This document shows positions 31,893-40,868 of a stretch of 64,000 nt of DNA, piece by piece (positions within the stretch are counted from its first letter, which is position 1; every line of letters starts with the position of its first letter). Where the stretch lies: positions 806,001 through 870,000 of the forward strand of contig NZ_CBDIIJ010000002.1 in the NCBI RefSeq assembly GCF_965279675.1, given 5' to 3'. Made by a program: the position numbers and the translations under genes. Origin of the DNA: Mucisphaera sp965279675 (GTDB lineage: Bacteria; Planctomycetota; Phycisphaerae; Phycisphaerales; Phycisphaeraceae). Under the pieces are notes generated by a model. That model ran no database searches, had not been told where the DNA came from, and saw only the letters and a list, made by a program, of their open reading frames with translations.

Positions 31893-34778
31893 TCATGCCG
31901 TCGGCACCACCGCCTCCGCAAACGCCAGCGACAACACCTCCTCCTGCTCCAGCTGGTGCGCCGCCTTCGACCCCGATGCCGGACTCGCCGACGCCAACCG
32001 ACTGATATGCCTAAACGGATGCCGACCCCGAATCGAACCCGGGAACCGGTTCTTCATAAACGGCCACGCCCCCATGTTCTCCGGCTCCTCCTGCACCCAC
32101 ACCACCTCCGTGCCCTCGGGATACGCCTCCAGCATCTCCATGAACATCAGGTCCTTGAACGGGTAGAACTGCTCCACCCGGCAGATCGCCACGTCGTCAT
32201 GTCCCTCCGCCTCCCGACGCTCCATCAACTCATAATAAATCTTGCCCGTGCACAGCAGCACCCGCCGCACCTTGCCCGGCTCCAGTTCCTCCGTATCCGG
32301 AATAAACCGCCGATACGTCCCCTCCGCCAGGTCCTCCAGCGGGCTCACACACGCCGGATTCCTCAGCAGGCTCTTAGGCGTCATCACAAACAAAGGCTTC
32401 CGCCACGGACGAACCACCTGACGACGAAGCAGATGGAAATACTGCGCCGGCGTCGACGGATAAGCCACCTGGATGTTGTGCTCCGCCGTCAGCACCAGCA
32501 AACGCTCCAGCCGCGCCGATGAGTGCTCCGGACCCTGCCCCTCAAAACCATGAGGCAACAACAACGTCAGGTTCGATAACCGCCGCCACTTGTCCTCCGC
32601 CGACGTGATGAACTGGTCGATGATGACCTGCGCCACGTTCACGAAGTCACCGAACTGAGCCTCCCAGCACACCAGCGACGACGGCGAGTCCAGCGAATAC
32701 CCGTAATCAAACGCCAGCACCGCTACCTCAGACAGCGGGCTGTTGTAGATATCCACCTGCGCCTGATCCTCCGCCAGGTGATTAAGCGGCATATACGTCG
32801 CGTCCGTCTCCGCATCGTGCAGCACCGCATGACGATGCGAGAACGTCCCCCGCTGACAATCCTGACCCGACAGCCGCACGTGGTGACCCGCGACCGCCAG
32901 CGACCCGAACGCCAACGCCTCCGCCGTCGCCCAGTCCACCGGCTTCTTGCCAGCCGCCATCTCGTCCCGAGCCGCCAGGAAACGCTTGAGCTTCGGATGC
33001 GTCTGGAAACTCTCCGGGAACGTGTTGATCCCCTTCAGCAGCTTCTTGAGCTCCTTCACCGGCAGCCCGGTGTCCACATCCGCCACCGTCTTCTCGGTCC
33101 CGCCCACATACCCCTGCCAGAAACCATTCAGCTCGAACTCATGCGTCAGCGAATAACTCTCCGCATGGGACGCATCAAGGTCCTTCTCCAGCATCTGTGT
33201 CCGCCGCTTCGAGATCCGCTCCGCATCCTCCGCCGACACCCCGTTGAGCTTTACCAGCTCCTCGGTGTAGCTCTTGAGAATCGACGGCCGCGACCGGATC
33301 GCCCGGTACATCTTCGGCTGCGTATACGCCGGCTCGTCCGCCTCGTTGTGACCCCGCCGCCGATAGCTGTACAGATCGATCACCACATCCCGCTTGAACG
33401 CCATCCGGAAATCCATCGCCAGACGAACCGCCGCCGCCACCGCCTCGGGATTCTCACCGTTCACATGGAAAATCGGGATCTGCAGCATCTTCGCCACATC
33501 CGTCGCATATCGCGTCGACCGCCCCTCACCCGGACTCGTCGTAAACCCGATCTGGTTGTTCAGCACCACGTGCAGCGTCCCGCCCGTCGAATACCCCTCC
33601 AGGTTGCACAGGTTGAGAGTCTCCTGCACAACGCCCTCACCCGCGAACGATGCATCCCCATGAATCTGCAGACACATGCTCTTCTCGCCACGCGTCCCCA
33701 GATCCGAACGATCCTGCTTCGCCCGCAAACGACCCAGCGCCACCGGATTCACAAACTCCAGGTGCGACGGGTTGAAGCAAAGCGACACATGCACCGTCTG
33801 ACCCGCCCGCGTCCGCCAACGACCCGAATAACCCAGGTGATACTTCACATCCCCGCCACCCAGGTACAGCTTCGGATCCAAATCCTCAAATTCACGGAAG
33901 ATCCGATGCGCACTCTTGCCCACGATGTTGTGCAGCACGTTCAGTCGCCCCCGGTGCGCCATCCCCAGCACCACCTCCACGATCCCCTGCTCGCCCGCCT
34001 TCTCTAGCGTCAGATCCAACAACGGAATCAGACTCTCCGAACCCTCCAGCGAAAAACTCTTCGCCCCCAGAAACTTCTTCTGGATGAACTCCTCAAAAAT
34101 CACCGCATCCGTCAGCCGCGACAGAATCCGAAGCTGCTCCTTGCGAGACAGTTTCACCGTGTTCTGCGTCGACTCCATCCGGTTCTGCAGCCACTGACGC
34201 ACCTCGAGATTGTCGATGTGCATGAACTGCGCACCCACCGCCCGCGTGTACGTCTGCTCCAGCAGCTCAAGCACCTCACGCACCAGCCACGTGTTCTTCC
34301 CCGGCAGCGACGTGCTCGTGATCCGACGATTCAGATCCGCCTCCGACAACCCATAGAAGTCCAGCGTCAATTCATCCGGCCGTGCGTTCTCCTCACCCAA
34401 GGGATCGATCTTCGCAATGATGTGGCCACGCACCCGGTAGTTGCGGATCAGCCTGTCCACATGGTGCTGCAGCCCCACACTCGACGAGTCCGCCGCCGCG
34501 ACCGCCGCACCCGGCCCCGAACCGCTCGGCCCACCGTGAAAAATGCTCGCCGGCTTGAACCGCGGCGACAACGTCTCCCGCTCCGCCAAACCATTGGTCT
34601 GCCAGCTCGCGAACTCCGCCGCCCAGTCCGCAGGCACCGACCCCGGATCCACCAGATACTGTTCGTACAACGCCTCCGCGTAAGCCAGACTCCCGCCATC
34701 CAACGCCCCCGAACCCCCGCCCGAACCAGAAGAAGAGGGCAGGGGCTGGTCCGAATCCGATGCTGTCGCTGATGCCAT
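31893..34778 (-). CDS. sucA: 2-oxoglutarate dehydrogenase E1 component
   Basis: SucA decarboxylates 2-oxoglutarate with thiamine diphosphate in the TCA cycle. The 961-residue protein has the N-terminal YAEALYEQYLVDPGSVPADW segment, ThDP-binding and catalytic regions GMAHRGRLNVLHNIVGKSAH, HLGYSGRW, GDASFAGEGVVQETLNL, NNQIGFTTSPGEGRSTRY, and C-terminal LLPHGFEGQGPEHSSARLER and VWVQEEPENMGAW. Length and motifs are normal for the family, so a complete oxidative TCA branch is expected with sucB and lpdA downstream. The ATG of MASATASD with GGAGAG upstream was chosen over one 15 codons earlier. Confidence 0.96.
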   Translation of the reverse strand: MASATASDSDQPLPSSSGSGGGSGALDGGSLAYAEALYEQYLVDPGSVPADWAAEFASWQTNGLAERETLSPRFKPASIFHGGPSGSGPGAAVAAADSSSVGLQHHVDRLIRNYRVRGHIIAKIDPLGEENARPDELTLDFYGLSEADLNRRITSTSLPGKNTWLVREVLELLEQTYTRAVGAQFMHIDNLEVRQWLQNRMESTQNTVKLSRKEQLRILSRLTDAVIFEEFIQKKFLGAKSFSLEGSESLIPLLDLTLEKAGEQGIVEVVLGMAHRGRLNVLHNIVGKSAHRIFREFEDLDPKLYLGGGDVKYHLGYSGRWRTRAGQTVHVSLCFNPSHLEFVNPVALGRLRAKQDRSDLGTRGEKSMCLQIHGDASFAGEGVVQETLNLCNLEGYSTGGTLHVVLNNQIGFTTSPGEGRSTRYATDVAKMLQIPIFHVNGENPEAVAAAVRLAMDFRMAFKRDVVIDLYSYRRRGHNEADEPAYTQPKMYRAIRSRPSILKSYTEELVKLNGVSAEDAERISKRRTQMLEKDLDASHAESYSLTHEFELNGFWQGYVGGTEKTVADVDTGLPVKELKKLLKGINTFPESFQTHPKLKRFLAARDEMAAGKKPVDWATAEALAFGSLAVAGHHVRLSGQDCQRGTFSHRHAVLHDAETDATYMPLNHLAEDQAQVDIYNSPLSEVAVLAFDYGYSLDSPSSLVCWEAQFGDFVNVAQVIIDQFITSAEDKWRRLSNLTLLLPHGFEGQGPEHSSARLERLLVLTAEHNIQVAYPSTPAQYFHLLRRQVVRPWRKPLFVMTPKSLLRNPACVSPLEDLAEGTYRRFIPDTEELEPGKVRRVLLCTGKIYYELMERREAEGHDDVAICRVEQFYPFKDLMFMEMLEAYPEGTEVVWVQEEPENMGAWPFMKNRFPGSIRGRHPFRHISRLASASPASGSKAAHQLEQEEVLSLAFAEAVVPTA

Positions 34779-34948
34779 GAATTCGCTCTCCGCCAGACGA
34801 CGATCAGCCGCCGGCTTTCTCACCTAGATCGGCTCCGCAAGGCTGTCCTGTGCAAGATGGCTTCCCGTTAGCAATCATACCCCCCTAATCACACCCTCCA
34901 ACATTCTTTGCCGCAACTTCGCGACACCCCAACCCACCGAAAGCCCAC

Positions 34949-35767
34949 ATGGCCGAGCCCTGGATCGAAACCACCTCCATCGGACTCCTCGTCGTCGCCG
35001 CCCTCGGCTTCATCGCCGGCATCAGCGGCGGGCTCTTGGGCGTCGGCGGCTCTCTCATCCTCATCCCCGTCCTCACCTTCGCCTACGGACCCGATCAGCA
35101 CCTCTACCAGGCCGCCGCCATGGCCGTGAACGTCGCCGTCGCCGTCCCCAGCGCCCTCCGGCACCACAAAGCCGGAGCCACCATGCCAGACATGCTCCGC
35201 TGGATGCTCCCCACCGCAGCCATCGCCGTCCTCGCCGGCGTGGCCCTCAGCAACCTCCCCGTCTTCGAAGGCCAGCAAGGCGGCATCTGGCTCGGACGAC
35301 TCCTCGCCCTCTTCCAGATCTACGTCATCGCCCTCAACATCCACCGCCTCCGCCAACCCAAAACCACCCAGATCGAAGCCATCTCCTCCCGCATCACACC
35401 CACCAAAGCCTCCGCAACAGGCGGCGCGATGGGCCTCATCGCCGGACTCCTGGGCATCGGCGGCGGGGCCGTCGCCGTCCCCATGCAACAGGCCCTCCTC
35501 TCGATCCCCCTCCGCAACGCCATCGCCAACTCCGCCACCGTCATCTGCCTCTCCGCCACCATCGGAGCCGTCGCCAAAAACGCCACCCTCAGCCAGCACG
35601 GACTCGCCACCACCGACGGCCTCCTCCTCGCCGCCCTCCTCGCACCCACCGCCGCCATCGGCGGCCGCCTCGGAGCAGGACTCACCCACAAACTGCCAAT
35701 CAGGCAGGTCAGAATCGCGCTCATTCTCATCCTCGCCGTCTCAGCCTGGCGAATGGCCGCTCTTTGA
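34949..35767 (+). CDS. TauE/SafE family membrane transporter
   Basis: A 272-residue inner-membrane protein with about eight helices and the internal duplication of the TauE/SafE (formerly DUF81) family: GFIAGISGGLLGVGGSLILI in the first half and MGLIAGLLGIGGGAVAVPMQ in the second. Members export sulfite, sulfoacetate or other small organic anions; the substrate here is unknown. A histidine- and lysine-bearing loop (ALRHHKAGATMPDMLRWML) lies between helices 2 and 3 of the first repeat. It is divergent from sucA with a 170-bp gap and is followed by htpX. Coding strand is strongly C-rich. Confidence 0.85.
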   Translation: MAEPWIETTSIGLLVVAALGFIAGISGGLLGVGGSLILIPVLTFAYGPDQHLYQAAAMAVNVAVAVPSALRHHKAGATMPDMLRWMLPTAAIAVLAGVALSNLPVFEGQQGGIWLGRLLALFQIYVIALNIHRLRQPKTTQIEAISSRITPTKASATGGAMGLIAGLLGIGGGAVAVPMQQALLSIPLRNAIANSATVICLSATIGAVAKNATLSQHGLATTDGLLLAALLAPTAAIGGRLGAGLTHKLPIRQVRIALILILAVSAWRMAAL

Positions 35768-35996
35768 ACCCTCAAAGTCGACGAATCCGACCCGTTTCGA
35801 GCCGGCTCAGACCAATTCAGGCCCGATTCTGTCCCATCTCTGCGCCGCCAAAAACCCCAAAACCCAGCCCTGCGTGCCCCTACGAACCGAAAAGCCCCAT
35901 ACGGCATATTGATTGCTGCAAGAAGCACCAGGGTTGGGCGACCATCCGAGTCGCAGCGGCTCCCCGCCCAACCGCCGTTCACAAGGACGACCCGCG

Positions 35997-36845
35997 ATGA
36001 CCGCCACCTGGAACCACTTCAAAACCGCCATCCTCCTCGGCCTCATGTTCGGCCTCATCATCGCCCTCGGCGCCGTCATCGGCGGGCCGCGGGGCGTGAT
36101 CATCGCCGCCCTCTTCGGCGGGCTCGGGGCCGTGATCTCGTTCTACTTCAGCGACAAGATCGCCATCTCGGCGATGCGCGGGCAGCCCGCCGAGAAACAC
36201 GCCCCCGAACTCATCACGATGGTCGAGCGTCTGGCCCGGAACGCCAACCTGCCGATGCCGAAGGTCTACATCTGCCCGCAGGAGGCCCCCAACGCCTTCG
36301 CCACCGGCCGGAACCCGAAAAACGCCGCGGTGGCTGTTACCCACGGGGCGCTGCAACTACTCAGCTTCGACGAACTCGAGGGCGTGATTGCCCACGAACT
36401 CGCGCACATCAAGAACCGGGACACACTGATCAGCACGATCGCCGCGGTGATCGCCGGTACGCTCAACGCCGCGCAGTGGCTGCTGATCTTTGGCGGGAAC
36501 CGGCAGGGCGTGCACCCGATCATGGTGCTGCTGATGATCGTGGGGGCCCCGATCGCCGCGGCGCTGATCCAGATGGCGATCAGCCGTTCGCGGGAGTTCA
36601 TCGCCGACGCCGATGCCGCCCACATCGCCGGGACGCCCAACGGATTGATCGGAGCCCTGCGCAAACTCGACGGGTACGCCAAGCGGGTCCCGCTGCAGGG
36701 CGCTTCGGAGACCCAAAGCCACATGTTCATCGTCCAGCCGCTCTCGGGTGGCGGCTTCTCGAGCCTGTTCTCCACCCACCCCGCGACCGAAAAGCGGATC
36801 CAGGCCCTCGAACAACTGCGAACCTCGGACCTCTACGCAGCGTAG
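35997..36845 (+). CDS. htpX: HtpX-type membrane zinc metalloprotease
   Basis: HtpX is an M48B membrane-bound zinc protease that degrades damaged membrane proteins. The 282-residue protein has two N-terminal membrane helices, the family block KVYICPQEAPNAFATGRNPK, the zinc site HELAH (His133, Glu134, His137) and a third ligand glutamate in SREFIADADAAHIAG, plus two more helices between. The ATG has AGGA 10 bases upstream. The + strand changes from C-rich to G-rich composition within the first third of this gene (about 36080-36400). A strong terminator follows the gene. Confidence 0.95.
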   Translation: MTATWNHFKTAILLGLMFGLIIALGAVIGGPRGVIIAALFGGLGAVISFYFSDKIAISAMRGQPAEKHAPELITMVERLARNANLPMPKVYICPQEAPNAFATGRNPKNAAVAVTHGALQLLSFDELEGVIAHELAHIKNRDTLISTIAAVIAGTLNAAQWLLIFGGNRQGVHPIMVLLMIVGAPIAAALIQMAISRSREFIADADAAHIAGTPNGLIGALRKLDGYAKRVPLQGASETQSHMFIVQPLSGGGFSSLFSTHPATEKRIQALEQLRTSDLYAA

Positions 36846-36911
36846 ATCTCTTAGAACCCCAGCCAGCCCAACCGATGCTGCCTGCGACCCATCTCCTCAG
36901 TCCCTTCTCCG

Positions 36912-36943
36912 GTGCCCCCGCCCTCGTGGCGGGGGTGCTTTTT
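36912..36943 (+). terminator. Rho-independent terminator of htpX
   Basis: A GC-rich stem (GGTGCCCCCGCC / GGCGGGGGTGC, loop CTCGT) followed by five T residues lies 66 bp after the htpX stop codon and just before the sensor kinase gene. Confidence 0.85.
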
Positions 36944-36967
36944 AGAAGAATCAGATAGATTGGGGGT

Positions 36968-38455
36968 GTGGAAGACAAGCATCCGAACAGAAGTGACTCG
37001 CCGACGAACAGTCGCGTCTTCGACACGTTGCGGATGGCCACGCTGGTGGATTCGATTCACGACGCGGTCATCACCGCAGATGCTTCTGGCAAGGTTGTCG
37101 AATGGAACCAGGGTGCGACACGGATGTTCGGTGTTACGCCAACAGATGCTGTCGGACGCTCTCTGACTTTCATCATGCCCGAGCGTTTTCACGAGGCTCA
37201 CGAGGCGGGGATGGCGAGGTATCTGTCGACCGGGAAGGCCAAAGTGCTGGACAAGGTGCTTCAGCTCTCGGCTGTGAGGTCGAATGGCGAGGAGTTTCCT
37301 GCAGAGTTGACGGTCTCGGCATGGAAGAGTGGGGATGAGCAGTATTTCACGGCCATGCTCAGGGATGTGTCCGAGCGTGAACTGGCCCTCGAAGCCCTCC
37401 GACGCAGCGAAGCGCGTTACCGGAGTCTGGTGGAGCAGATGTCGGATGCCGTCTTTGTGCACGATGCGGCGGGCATGATTGTTGAGGTCAACGCCAGGGC
37501 TTGTGAGAGCCTCGGCTATTCCCGAGATGAACTCCTTCACATGTCCGTTCAGGATATTGAGCGGGGCGTCCCGACTTCGGAGCTGCTGTCGGTTTGGCGA
37601 GGACTCGACCAGAAGGACATCGTGGCTCTTGAGGGCGAACATACCCGAGCCGATGGCTCCACTTATCCCGCTGAGATACGTCTGGGTCTGCTCAGTCTGG
37701 AGGAGCGGCCGCTTGTTCTGGCCATTGCGCGCGACGTCACCAGGCGGCGAGAGTCAGAAAAGCTCGTCGCAGAGCACAGCCAGGCGCTGCAGCGTCTGGC
37801 CTCACAGTTGACGGTGGTTGAGGAGAATCAGCGTCGTGAGATGGCCCAGGCGCTGCACGATGGGATTGGGCAGACACTTGCCATCGCCTGCCAGCATGTG
37901 CAGGCCGCTGCATCGGACAGCAACCGCGAGGACCTGCAGACGGCCAAGCGACTTCTGGAGCACTCGATCCGTCAGGTACGCGGGCTGACACAGGATCTCT
38001 CTCCCGCTGCTCTTTATGAACTCGGGTTGATCCCTGCCCTCCATTCACTGGTTCGCCGGCTTTCAGAAATTCATGGCAGGCAGGTGAGCATTGATGTCTT
38101 TGGACAGATGAAGCGTCTGGCGCGTGAGCAGGAGATTGTTCTTTACCGATCGACAAGGGAGCTGATCTATAACGCGATACGACATGCTCAGCCGGAACAC
38201 ATCAGTGTCATTGTTGAGATACAAGCAGTGAGGCTGTCCATTACGGTGGCCGATGACGGGTTGGGATTTGATCCTGATGATGCCTCGCATCGGCTGGAGA
38301 ATGCGGGCTTTGGTCTGTTCAGCGTCAAGGAACGGATGGAAGCGATGCACGGGGTGCTGGATCTCGATTCGAAGCCAGGACAGGGAACCCGTGCGGTGCT
38401 AAAGCTCGCGCTGTCAGAAGATGCTGATCATGCTTCGGAGGAGGGGTGTGCGTGA
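36968..38455 (+). CDS. Two-PAS sensor histidine kinase (NarL-type, HisKA_3)
   Basis: A 495-residue sensor kinase with no membrane segments, so it is cytoplasmic. Two PAS domains occupy about residues 20-140 (DAVITADASGKVVEWNQGAT) and 150-270 (DAVFVHDAAGMIVEVNARAC), each followed by a PAC-like segment. The phosphoacceptor domain is HisKA_3 with His297 in RREMAQALHDGIGQTLAIAC, and the ATP-binding domain has the N box in STRELIYNAIRHAQ and the glycine boxes VADDGLGFDPDDA and GFGLFSVKERMEAMHG. Start codon is GTG. The response regulator gene follows and overlaps by 4 bp, so the pair is a two-component system. The signal may be redox or a small ligand in the PAS pockets; no cofactor residue can be assigned. 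Confidence 0.9.
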   Translation: MEDKHPNRSDSPTNSRVFDTLRMATLVDSIHDAVITADASGKVVEWNQGATRMFGVTPTDAVGRSLTFIMPERFHEAHEAGMARYLSTGKAKVLDKVLQLSAVRSNGEEFPAELTVSAWKSGDEQYFTAMLRDVSERELALEALRRSEARYRSLVEQMSDAVFVHDAAGMIVEVNARACESLGYSRDELLHMSVQDIERGVPTSELLSVWRGLDQKDIVALEGEHTRADGSTYPAEIRLGLLSLEERPLVLAIARDVTRRRESEKLVAEHSQALQRLASQLTVVEENQRREMAQALHDGIGQTLAIACQHVQAAASDSNREDLQTAKRLLEHSIRQVRGLTQDLSPAALYELGLIPALHSLVRRLSEIHGRQVSIDVFGQMKRLAREQEIVLYRSTRELIYNAIRHAQPEHISVIVEIQAVRLSITVADDGLGFDPDDASHRLENAGFGLFSVKERMEAMHGVLDLDSKPGQGTRAVLKLALSEDADHASEEGCA

Positions 38456-39096
38456 GGATTCTTCTTGTTGATGACCATCAGCTGATGAGGGATGGGCTGC
38501 GGCACTGCCTGGAGCAGGAAATGGGGTGGGAGGTGGTGGCTGAAGCCAGTGAGGGGCGGTCTGCGGTAGAGATTGCCAGGCAGAGATTGCCTCAGGTGGC
38601 CATCGTGGATATCTCGATGCCTGAGATGAACGGGATCGAAGCGACGCAGCGAATCATCGACGCCACCGATGGCGTGACACGCGTGCTGGTGCTTTCGATG
38701 CACGAGGAGCCTGAGTTCGTGACAGAAGCGTTGAGAGCCGGGGCTTCTGGCTATGTGTTGAAGGTTTCGGCATTGACCGAACTGGTTGAAGCCGTCAAGG
38801 CGGTGGTTAGCGGGCGGACTTACCTGAGCGAGGCGATTTCCGGGGATGTTCTGCAGGGGCTGATCCATGGCCGCCCCGAGCATGAGCGGGATCGTCTCAG
38901 GCTTCTTTCGGACCGCGAGCGGGAGATTCTGCAGCTTCTGGCCGAAGGGCATAACGCCAAGGAGATAGGGTTGAAGCTGGGAATCAGCGCCAAGACGGTA
39001 CACACGTTCCGCGGACGGCTGATGGATAAGCTGGATCTGCACACGCTTCCTGCCTTGACCAAGTTCGCTATTCGCGTCGGCTTGACACGACTTTGA
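38452..39096 (+). CDS. NarL/LuxR-family response regulator
   Basis: A 214-residue transcription regulator. The receiver domain has the acidic pair DDHQLMRDGL, the phosphoacceptor Asp53 in VAIVDISMPEMNGIEATQ, the Thr/Ser switch in VLVLSMHEEPEFV and the lysine in GYVLKVSALTELVEAVKAV. The C-terminal HTH is LSDREREILQLLAEGHNAKE, then IGLKLGISAKTVHTFRGRLM. The GTG start overlaps the kinase stop (GTGA) and has GGAGG upstream, so the two are translationally coupled. Its target genes are unknown, but the cassette of secreted proteins immediately downstream is an obvious candidate. Confidence 0.93.
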   Translation: MRILLVDDHQLMRDGLRHCLEQEMGWEVVAEASEGRSAVEIARQRLPQVAIVDISMPEMNGIEATQRIIDATDGVTRVLVLSMHEEPEFVTEALRAGASGYVLKVSALTELVEAVKAVVSGRTYLSEAISGDVLQGLIHGRPEHERDRLRLLSDREREILQLLAEGHNAKEIGLKLGISAKTVHTFRGRLMDKLDLHTLPALTKFAIRVGLTRL

Positions 39097-39206
39097 CTGA
39101 GCCGGCGCTTGGGTGAGACTTTATCACAGGGGGTGTACGACTTTTTCTTACACGGGACGGGCGTGCCGGGGGCTATGTTTCTCGTCGCTGTTGGAAGAAG
39201 TCTGTC

Positions 39207-40103
39207 ATGAAAACGATCCCGCATCCCATCCTGGCGATAGCTGCTGTCTGGCTGTTGGCGGCCCCAACCGCCGCTGGCCAGGTGTCGCCCTTCCAGTCAG
39301 AGGCTCGGCCGCTTGGGCTTGAGCCCATTGCACCGGTGATGCTGCGGGGCACGGATGAGGCGTCTCGTTCTTTCCTGATAAACGACTTACCAACCCTGGA
39401 GAGTCTGGTCGACGAGCGCTTAGCCGAGGGCGTGGCGCTTGAGGATGCGCCACTCATGCGTTTCGATCCCTCGCGGCTCGTGCTGGAGCACGAGACACGG
39501 GTGCGTGTTTATTTTCTTGGAGAGGGCGCGGGCTACCGGAACAGCTTTGGTTTCTTCAAACCCGATGTCATGCCCGGTGATGCGGTGTCTCTTGGACCTG
39601 ACAACGGTTTTCTGGTTTTTCCGGATGCATCGACCAGCGCAAGCTACTTCGATCAGCAGCTATCCGGCAGGCGTACTTCACAAGCGCCGTTGCTGCCCGG
39701 CGATTACGTTGATCTTGGGCTCTACCCTGCAGGTTCTGCGTTGCTCCCGTTTCTGATACCGAATGGCGCCAACGGCAACAGCGAGGTGTACACGTCGGAT
39801 GTCTCTCAGAATTCAGACGGATTGCAGCATGTCGTAGCGTTGGGAACGGGTCACAGTGGTCAGCTTCTTCTGGGGTTCGAGGATCTTCCGGGTGGTGGTG
39901 ATCTTGATTACAACGATCTGGTAGCCGTCATCGAGATTGGCCAGAAGAACATCACATCTTTGCCCGAGGCAGTGGTTGTGCCTACGCCGCCGGCCATGAT
40001 TGGTGGTGGTGTGATTCTGCTTGGACTCGTGCTGCAGCGATCCAGATGGCGGCGAGCGTCGAGGACGTACGAAAGAGGGCTACGGAAGTGGGGTGTCCGA
40101 TGA
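39207..40103 (+). CDS. Secreted DUF4114-like protein with PEP-CTERM-like sorting signal
   Basis: A 298-residue protein with an N-terminal signal peptide (ILAIAAVWLLAAPTAAG). The mature part contains YFLGEGAGYRNSFGFF, and near residue 230 LLLGFEDLPGGGDLDYNDLV, the metal-binding core of the DUF4114 family. The C-terminus has a tripartite sorting signal: VPTPPAMIGGG, a hydrophobic helix (VILLGLVLQ) and a basic cluster (RSRWRR), like the PEP-CTERM signals cut by exosortases; the cluster is followed by about 17 more residues, which is longer than usual. An exosortase gene lies at the right edge of this window. It may be a surface-anchored protein. It is translationally coupled (ATGA) to the next gene. 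Confidence 0.75.
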   Translation: MKTIPHPILAIAAVWLLAAPTAAGQVSPFQSEARPLGLEPIAPVMLRGTDEASRSFLINDLPTLESLVDERLAEGVALEDAPLMRFDPSRLVLEHETRVRVYFLGEGAGYRNSFGFFKPDVMPGDAVSLGPDNGFLVFPDASTSASYFDQQLSGRRTSQAPLLPGDYVDLGLYPAGSALLPFLIPNGANGNSEVYTSDVSQNSDGLQHVVALGTGHSGQLLLGFEDLPGGGDLDYNDLVAVIEIGQKNITSLPEAVVVPTPPAMIGGGVILLGLVLQRSRWRRASRTYERGLRKWGVR

Positions 40104-40822
40104 TCCTGCATCGATTTCGACAGAGAATATATGGTGGTCAGGTCTGGTCGCGCTCGCGTCAGACATGGGTGACAAAGCCGCATCGATGGAAAGGCGTGGG
40201 CCGATTCATGCTGAGTCGCAGGCATCTCGTGATCCTGTTTTTTGGCCTGGGTGTTACCCTTGGCGGGCTTATCCTGGCCCCCGTGACGGTGAACTCTCAG
40301 GGCTTCTCGGAGTTGCCTATCACCGCAAACACTGATCACCTGCAGCAGGATTTGCAGGAACTGCGTCACCAGATACGTACGATTTCGAAGCAGCTCCAGA
40401 CACGACTTGAAGCACCTGTGGTGTCGTTGCCGGAACTGCTTGCCGGGATCCCGCCAAGATATCTCACTCCGGACAACGGCCATCAGGCCAGAGAGTTAGC
40501 GGCTGAGCAGTGGTTTCAAGAGCAAACCTATGGCACAGAAACATCGCTCCTACTAAAGATCAAGCGGGTAGATATTGACCGCACACGTTCGGTCATCCGC
40601 GTCTTAGGGGAACGACAGTCATTTCTGGTGGGCGGCCGTGTCTGCCTGCTCGACGTCGAGGCCTGCTTTCCCATGGTGTTGCTTGAGGCCCTGGATACCT
40701 GCGAGTTGGGAGAGCAGATCGCGGTGACGGGTCGGGTCGAGTCGTTCGGCCCTCGTAACTCGACACGGCCGGGTGTCAGTCATCTGTGGATGCGATTGAG
40801 TCATACCGAGTTGAACAGCTAG
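40100..40822 (+). CDS. Membrane-anchored protein of unknown function
   Basis: A 240-residue protein with one membrane helix near residues 40-60 (LVILFFGLGVTLGGLILAPV), a short coiled coil (DHLQQDLQELRHQIRTISKQ) and a beta-rich C-terminal domain (LLLKIKRVDIDRTRSVIRVL, then QIAVTGRVESFGP). The start overlaps the preceding gene by 4 bp (ATGA), so the two secreted-protein genes are probably cotranscribed, perhaps with the two-component system. No family recognised. It could be a periplasmic adaptor attached to the surface protein encoded upstream. Confidence 0.6.
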   Translation: MILHRFRQRIYGGQVWSRSRQTWVTKPHRWKGVGRFMLSRRHLVILFFGLGVTLGGLILAPVTVNSQGFSELPITANTDHLQQDLQELRHQIRTISKQLQTRLEAPVVSLPELLAGIPPRYLTPDNGHQARELAAEQWFQEQTYGTETSLLLKIKRVDIDRTRSVIRVLGERQSFLVGGRVCLLDVEACFPMVLLEALDTCELGEQIAVTGRVESFGPRNSTRPGVSHLWMRLSHTELNS

Positions 40823-40868
40823 AGACGGCTTTGGGATGATGTGACTTGTGCTGCGAACGTAGTCATCC

